Shown here: positions 58,555 through 64,000 of the stretch, piece by piece
Layout: each line of letters opens with the position of its first letter
Position numbering within the stretch: the first letter of the stretch is position 1
Origin: Leclercia sp. S52
GTDB taxonomy: Bacteria; Pseudomonadota; Gammaproteobacteria; Enterobacterales; Enterobacteriaceae
Assembly (NCBI RefSeq): GCF_039727615.1
Contig: NZ_CP152474.1
Coordinates: forward strand, 2,728,001-2,792,000
Direction of reading: 5' to 3'
DNA length: 64,000 bases
Notes under the pieces: model-generated
What the model was told of the DNA's origin: nothing
Database searches by the model: none
What the model saw: the letters and a program-made list of their open reading frames with translations, nothing else
Made by a program: the position numbers and the translations under genes

Positions 58555-59655
58555 ATGACAACTGCACACGAGACGGTGAAAACCCGTCATAAGGAGACGT
58601 CTCTCATTTTCCCGGTGCTGGCCCTGGCCGTGCTGCTCTTATGGGGAAGTAGTCAGTCACTGCCAGTGGTCATCGGCATTAATATTCTGGCACTGGTGGG
58701 TATTCTGAGCAGCGCCTTCAGCGTTGTCCGTCACGCCGACGTGCTGGCCCACCGACTGGGAGAGCCCTACGGCTCGCTGATTTTAAGTCTTTCCGTCGTT
58801 ATTCTTGAAGTAAGCCTTATTTCCGCGCTGATGGCGACCGGGGACGCGGCGCCTACCCTGATGCGCGATACGCTCTACTCCATCATTATGATTGTGACCG
58901 GGGGGCTGGTTGGCTTCTCGCTGCTGCTGGGCGGGCGCAAATTTGCCACCCAGTACATGAACCTGTTTGGTATTAAGCAGTATCTGATCGCCCTCTTCCC
59001 GCTGGCGATTATCGTGCTGGTGTTCCCAATGGCGCTGCCGGGTGCCAACTTTACGACCGGCCAGGCCCTGCTGGTAGCGCTGATCTCCGCAGCGATGTAC
59101 GGCGTGTTCCTGCTGATCCAGACCAAAACGCACCAGAGCCTGTTCGTGTATGAGCATGAAGACGAGAGCGACGACGATGACCCGCACCACGGCAAACCGT
59201 CCGCGCACAGTAGCCTGTGGCACACCGTTTGGCTGATCGTGCATCTGATTGCGGTTATCGCGGTTACCAAGATGAATGCGAACCCGCTGGAAACGCTGCT
59301 GACCGAGCTGAACGCGCCGGTGGCCTTTACCGGCTTCCTGGTGGCGCTGCTGATCCTCTCCCCGGAAGGGCTGGGCGCGCTGCGTGCGGTGCTCAACAAT
59401 CAGGTGCAGCGCGCGATGAACCTGTTCTTTGGTTCAGTGCTGGCGACCATCTCCCTGACCGTTCCGGTGGTGACGCTGATTGCCTTCCTCACCGGCAATG
59501 AGCTGGTGTTTAGCCTGGGAGCCCCGGAGATGATTGTGATGGTGGCATCGCTGCTGTTGTGCCAGATTTCGTTTTCAACCGGGCGCACCAACGTGCTCAA
59601 CGGCGCGGCGCATATGGCGTTGTTTGCGGCCTATCTGATGACGATATTTGCGTGA
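58555..59655 (+). CDS. chaA: Sodium/potassium/calcium-proton antiporter ChaA
   Basis: 366 residues with about eleven membrane helices, exchanging protons for Ca2+, Na+ or K+. A CaCA-type repeat (EPYGSLILSLSVVILEVSLI; SPEGLGALRAVLNNQ) and an acidic cytoplasmic loop DESDDDDPHHG lie between the halves. ATG 58555 follows CTGGAGAACCAC. Divergent from chaB. Confidence 0.95.
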   Translation: MTTAHETVKTRHKETSLIFPVLALAVLLLWGSSQSLPVVIGINILALVGILSSAFSVVRHADVLAHRLGEPYGSLILSLSVVILEVSLISALMATGDAAPTLMRDTLYSIIMIVTGGLVGFSLLLGGRKFATQYMNLFGIKQYLIALFPLAIIVLVFPMALPGANFTTGQALLVALISAAMYGVFLLIQTKTHQSLFVYEHEDESDDDDPHHGKPSAHSSLWHTVWLIVHLIAVIAVTKMNANPLETLLTELNAPVAFTGFLVALLILSPEGLGALRAVLNNQVQRAMNLFFGSVLATISLTVPVVTLIAFLTGNELVFSLGAPEMIVMVASLLLCQISFSTGRTNVLNGAAHMALFAAYLMTIFA

Positions 59656-59662
59656 TGCGGTA

Positions 59663-59742
59663 ATGCCGGGTGGCGGCTACGCCTTACCCGGCCTACAACG
59701 GCAAAACCCGTAGGCCCGCGCAAGCGCAGCGCCGCCGGGCAT
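59663..59742. repeat. REP pair (BIME) after chaA
   Basis: ATGCCGGGTGGCGGCTACGC...CCCGGCCTAC is followed by an inverted copy GTAGGCCCGCGCAAGCGCAGC...GCCGGGCAT. It fills the chaA-kdsA interval where E. coli K-12 carries the ldr/rdl genes, which are absent. Confidence 0.85.
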
Positions 59743-59762
59743 AACACTGTGCGGCCTGATGC

Positions 59763-59796
59763 CTTCACCCCAGCCCTCTCCCACAGGGAGAGGGAG
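59763..59796. repeat. CCCTCTCCC palindromic repeat
   Basis: CCCTCTCCC (59774-59782) and GGGAGAGGG (59786-59794) form a 9-bp perfect stem with an ACA loop, preceded by TTCACCCCAGC. This is a dispersed short repeat type seen in enterobacteria. Confidence 0.75.
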
Positions 59797-59803
59797 CACA
59801 TAC

Positions 59804-59832
59804 AAAAAAAGGCAACTTACGTTGCCTTTTTG
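59804..59832 (-). terminator. Terminator after kdsA
   Basis: GGCAAC / GTTGCC stem with a TTAC loop, T-rich on the minus-strand 3' side and T5 on the plus strand. Confidence 0.85.
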
Positions 59833-59854
59833 CTTTTATTTCGCGGGTTTTTTA

Positions 59855-60718
<864 letters not shown>

Positions 60719-60744
60719 TTATTCAGGGTGAATCGGAGTTAAGG

Positions 60745-61554
60745 TTAATGCAGTGTAATCTGTTTATGCGCGATGGAATTAATCTGCGCGCGAATCATCT
60801 CGCTGATCGGATCTTCCGGACACTGCTCAACGAAATAGCTCAAATCGGTCAGCGCGACGTGGTCGCACTCGAGCTGGACGTAGATCAGACCGCGATCGCG
60901 GATCTCATACGGATCTTCCGGGTTAAACTGCAGCAGCACTTCGCTGGCACGCAGCGCCAGCTCCATCTGCCGCTCTTCCATCAGCGCCGATTTTAAGGTG
61001 TCCAGCAGCTTGCGCACCACTTCAGCGTTATCCGCTTCGTCCAGATCTTCGTTGTACAGCTCCGCCATCGGGTTGATATTGCCCTTCAGCCAGACATCCA
61101 GCGTGTGATCGTCAAGGGTGTCGCCGTTGAACGGGTTGATTAACCACATTTCACCGTCCAGCCACTCGGCGCGCAGCAGCATCTGCGTCGGGAAGATGAC
61201 CGGCACCAGCGGAATATCCAGGCGGTGCGCCACCCATAATAAAATGGCCCCCAGGGAGACGGCGCTACCCTGACGGTTTTTCAGTACCTGATCGAGCCAC
61301 AGGGCATCGGAGAGCCGATACACGCCACGCGTATCGCAAAAGCCCCATTCGCCGTAAAACAGCTCAATCAGTTTCTCCAGTTGCCAGTCCTGCGGGCGCG
61401 CCTGACTTATCTCTTCACGCGCCAGACTCACCAGATTCTCCAGCTCGTCGTAGACGTATTGTGAAACGAAATCATCACGGATCATCTCTGATACTTTGAT
61501 CATTCCATCGCACAACGGCACTTTGTTAAATTCGAAATCGGCCAAGGACTCCAT
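60745..61554 (-). CDS. sirB1: Transglutaminase-like/TPR protein SirB1
   Basis: 269 residues, matching E. coli YchA/SirB1. The N-terminal transglutaminase-like domain (GFCDTRGVYRL, SLGAILLWVAHRLDIPLVPV) is followed by a short TPR-like region near the C-terminus (EVLLQFNPEDPYEIRDRGLI). Function is not established. It follows sirB2 by 3 nt. Confidence 0.94.
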   Translation of the reverse strand: MESLADFEFNKVPLCDGMIKVSEMIRDDFVSQYVYDELENLVSLAREEISQARPQDWQLEKLIELFYGEWGFCDTRGVYRLSDALWLDQVLKNRQGSAVSLGAILLWVAHRLDIPLVPVIFPTQMLLRAEWLDGEMWLINPFNGDTLDDHTLDVWLKGNINPMAELYNEDLDEADNAEVVRKLLDTLKSALMEERQMELALRASEVLLQFNPEDPYEIRDRGLIYVQLECDHVALTDLSYFVEQCPEDPISEMIRAQINSIAHKQITLH

Positions 61555-61557
61555 GAC

Positions 61558-61950
61558 TTACCCCAGTAACGGTATTCTTGTGGTGGCGAGTTTAATGATG
61601 ATGTACAGCACCACCAGCCCCAGCAGAAAGGCAATAAACCCCACCTGCTGGCTGCGCGGACGATGACGCCCCAGCGCAATAAAACCCAAAACGATGTAGA
61701 TGATAACGCCAAACAGCTTCTCAGTCAGCCATGCACCGTCATCGGTGAACGGCAGATAGCCCGTTACCCACATCAACCCCGCTCCCGACACAAAGAGTAC
61801 GGTATCGATACAGTGCGGCAGTACCCGCACCCAGCGGGCGTTGATCAGCTGATTATTGCTGTAACGCCACCAGTAACGCAGCGCGAAAAAGCTGATGGTC
61901 AGGGTAACGGCAGCCACATGCAAGGTAATCAGCACGGAGAAGCTGTTCAT
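61558..61950 (-). CDS. sirB2: SirB2-family membrane protein
   Basis: 130 residues with four hydrophobic segments, as in E. coli YchQ. SirB2 proteins are small integral membrane proteins of unknown role. The ATG overlaps prmC by 4 nt, showing operon coupling from prfA through sirB1. Confidence 0.93.
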   Translation of the reverse strand: MNSFSVLITLHVAAVTLTISFFALRYWWRYSNNQLINARWVRVLPHCIDTVLFVSGAGLMWVTGYLPFTDDGAWLTEKLFGVIIYIVLGFIALGRHRPRSQQVGFIAFLLGLVVLYIIIKLATTRIPLLG

Positions 61951-62777
61951 GGCAGTTTGCCCAGCGTCAGGCGCTCATTGCCGCCATAGTCGCGGCAGGT
62001 TTCGACGCGCTCAAAACCTGCCTGCAGGAAGAGTGCCCGCACGGCTTCACCCTGCGTCCAGCCGTGCTCCAGCAGCAGCCAGCCGCCGCTCACCAGGTGT
62101 TGACGAGACTGAGTGATAATATGGCTGAGATCGGCCAGGCCCTGATCGGCAGCAACCAGCGCGCTGCGCGGCTCGAAGCGCACATCGCCTTCAGCGAGAT
62201 GCGGATCGGCTTCATCAATGTAGGGCGGGTTACTGACGATCAGCTCAAACTGCCGATCGGCAAGGGCAGAGAACCAGCTGCTGTGCAGCACGGTGACGTT
62301 AGGCAGCCCCAGACGCTCAAGATTGCGCTGTGCCAGCGCCACCGCATCGGGCATCACATCCACCGCGGTGACCTGACAATCCGGACGTTCGCTGGCCAGC
62401 GCCAGGGCAATGGCCCCGGTGCCGGTGCCTAAATCGAGAATGCGCGCGGGCGTGGCGGGCAGTCTCGCCAGCGCCTGCTCCACCAGACACTCGGTGTCGG
62501 GACGGGGGATCAGGGTGGCCGCGGAGACATACAGCGGCAGCGACCAGAACTCACGCTCGCCCACCAGGTGCGCCACCGGCTCGCCGGTTTTGCGGCGGGC
62601 CAGGAGGACGTCAAGCTGCGCCTGCTGGTCAGCCGTAAGCTCGGTTTCGCCAAAGGCGAGAATATAGGTGCGCGCTTTGCCCGTCACATGCTCCAGCAGG
62701 ATCTCCGCATCGCGGCGGGGGCTTTCACCTCCCGCCAGCTCGCTTATCGCCTGCTGTAGCCAGTGCTGAAAATCCAT
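61947..62777 (-). CDS. prmC: Peptide chain release factor glutamine methyltransferase PrmC
   Basis: 276 residues. It methylates the Gln of the GGQ motif in RF1 and RF2 with SAM. The N-terminal helical domain contacts the release factor; ILDLGTGTGAIAL binds SAM and VSNPPYIDE is the catalytic NPPY motif. It overlaps prfA by 1 nt and acts on its neighbour product, PrfA. Confidence 0.97.
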   Translation of the reverse strand: MDFQHWLQQAISELAGGESPRRDAEILLEHVTGKARTYILAFGETELTADQQAQLDVLLARRKTGEPVAHLVGEREFWSLPLYVSAATLIPRPDTECLVEQALARLPATPARILDLGTGTGAIALALASERPDCQVTAVDVMPDAVALAQRNLERLGLPNVTVLHSSWFSALADRQFELIVSNPPYIDEADPHLAEGDVRFEPRSALVAADQGLADLSHIITQSRQHLVSGGWLLLEHGWTQGEAVRALFLQAGFERVETCRDYGGNERLTLGKLP

Positions 62778-63859
62778 TAATCCTGCTCTGCCAGCGCCGC
62801 CAGCTGATCGGCCTGGTACTCCTGCACGATAGGTTCGATCAGGGAGTCCAGCTTGCCCTCCATGGTCTCATCCAGACGGTAGAGGGTCAGGTTGATGCGG
62901 TGATCGGTGACGCGGCCCTGCGGGAAGTTATAGGTGCGGTTACGATCGCTGCGATCGCCGCTGCCCAGCAGGTTGCGGCGGGTCGAGGCTTCGGCCTGCT
63001 GGCGTTTTGCCATTTCGGCTGCGTGAATACGCGCCCCCAGCACCGACAGCGCTTTGGCTTTGTTTTTGTGCTGGGAACGTTCGTCCTGGCACTCCACCAC
63101 GATGCCGGTTGGCAGGTGGGTAATACGGATCGCGGAGTCGGTGGTGTTAACGTGCTGACCGCCCGCGCCGGAGGAGCGGAAGGTATCGATACGCAGATCC
63201 GCCGGGTTGATGTCCGGCAGCTCGGCTTCCGGCAGCTCGGGCATCACTGCCACGGTGCAGGCGGAGGTGTGGATACGCCCCTGGGATTCGGTGGCCGGGA
63301 CGCGCTGCACGCGATGGCCGCCGGATTCAAACTTAAGGCGACCGTAGACGCCGTCGCCGCTGATTTTGGCAATGACTTCTTTATAGCCGCCATGCTCGCC
63401 TTCGTTGGCGCTCATGATCTCCACGCGCCAGCGGCGGGATTCGGCGTAGCGGCTGTACATGCGGAACAGATCCCCGGCAAACAGGGCCGCTTCATCCCCG
63501 CCGGTCCCGGCGCGGACTTCCACAAAGGCGTTGCGTTCATCGTCCGGATCTTTCGGCAGCAGCAGTACCTGCAGCTGTTGCTCCATCTCTTCCGCGCGGA
63601 CTTTGGCATCCTGCAACTCTTCCTGCGCCATCTCGCGCATTTCCGGGTCGTCGAGCATCATCTGTGCGGTTTCAATATCTTCCTGAACCTGTTGCCAGTC
63701 GGTAAAGCATTTTGAAACATCACTTAGTTGTGCATACTCGCGCGACAGGGCGCGGAAACGTTCCTGGTCGGCAATGGTTGCGGCATCGCCAAGCAGCGCC
63801 TGAACTTCTTCATGGCGCTCGTGCAATGCTTCCAGTTTGGCGACGATAGAGGGCTTCAT
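62777..63859 (-). CDS. prfA: Peptide chain release factor 1
   Basis: 360 residues, as in E. coli RF1. It reads UAA and UAG. The codon-recognition tripeptide P-A-T is in [13 protein letters not shown] and the peptidyl-release GGQ motif in [16 protein letters not shown]. Between hemA and prmC, the conserved hemA-prfA-prmC order. Confidence 0.98.
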   Translation of the reverse strand: MKPSIVAKLEALHERHEEVQALLGDAATIADQERFRALSREYAQLSDVSKCFTDWQQVQEDIETAQMMLDDPEMREMAQEELQDAKVRAEEMEQQLQVLLLPKDPDDERNAFVEVRAGTGGDEAALFAGDLFRMYSRYAESRRWRVEIMSANEGEHGGYKEVIAKISGDGVYGRLKFESGGHRVQRVPATESQGRIHTSACTVAVMPELPEAELPDINPADLRIDTFRSSGAGGQHVNTTDSAIRITHLPTGIVVECQDERSQHKNKAKALSVLGARIHAAEMAKRQQAEASTRRNLLGSGDRSDRNRTYNFPQGRVTDHRINLTLYRLDETMEGKLDSLIEPIVQEYQADQLAALAEQD

Positions 63860-63901
63860 AGGCGTAAGTGCACCTTATAATAATAAAATGGGTATGGCGC
63901 G

Positions 63902-64000
63902 CTATTCCAGCCCGAGGCTGTCGCGCAGAATGTTCAGGCGTTCGTCGTCCCCGTCACGGGCGGCCTGTTGAAGTGATTTGGTTGGGGCATGGATCAGGCG
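63902..64000 (-). CDS. hemA: Glutamyl-tRNA reductase, 3' end (partial)
   Basis: The last 32 codons of HemA (ending [10 protein letters not shown]) before TAG at 63902-63904. HemA begins tetrapyrrole synthesis from glutamyl-tRNA. The rest lies beyond the window. Directly upstream of prfA, with 42 nt between them. Confidence 0.95.

Overview
This is a chromosomal window from a member of the Enterobacteriaceae. It runs from the 3' end of trpA to the 3' end of hemA, and the backbone order (trpA, ompW-yciCBA, tonB, cls, opp, adhE, hns, galU, rssBA, purU, tRNA-Tyr pair, nar cluster, cha genes, kdsA, prmC-prfA-hemA) is the one known from Escherichia coli. High GC, a complete nasR-nasFEDCBA nitrate assimilation locus and the absence of yciGFE and kch point to an Enterobacter/Leclercia/Klebsiella-type organism rather than E. 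coli. Genus cannot be fixed from sequence reading alone.

Layout. 1-9.4 kb: trpA end, a yedE-yedF sulfur transport pair and a small glycine-zipper membrane protein where E. coli carries yciGFE, then ompW, yciCBA, tonB, yciI, leuE, yciY, clsA and yciU. 9.5-16.5 kb: oppABCDF and ychE. 17-26 kb: adhE, tdk, hns, galU, rssB, rssA, ychJ, purU. 26.2-26.8 kb: two identical tRNA-Tyr genes, each followed by a repeat of about 175 bp that ends in a copy of the tRNA 3' end. 27-28.4 kb: a divergent AsnC/Lrp regulator and EamA exporter. 28.4-42 kb: respiratory nitrate block narIJHG, narK, narX, narL, with a large membrane-spanning patatin-like lipase inserted between narG and narK. 42-54.4 kb: ychO and the nas operon with its regulator. 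54.4-64 kb: ychN, a chemoreceptor, a DUF1883 protein, chaC, chaB, chaA, kdsA, sirB1, sirB2, prmC, prfA and the hemA end.

How it works together. NarX-NarL and FNR sites control narGHJI (membrane nitrate reductase) and narK (nitrate/nitrite transport). The neighbouring nas operon takes nitrate in through an ABC transporter (NasFED) and reduces it to ammonium in the cytoplasm (NasA/NasC, then NasB). The nasF leader is readable: a sigma-54 promoter, a hairpin with an A1/G4 hexaloop of the ANTAR-target type, and a strong UUCG terminator, matching NasR antitermination as known in Klebsiella.

Most of the window is ordinary conserved chromosome. The main oddities are the patatin-like insertion, four single-base +1 disruptions all at runs of six G/C in ychO (two), nasC and nasA, and a nasC-nasB frame that would be one continuous polypeptide if its disruption is not real.
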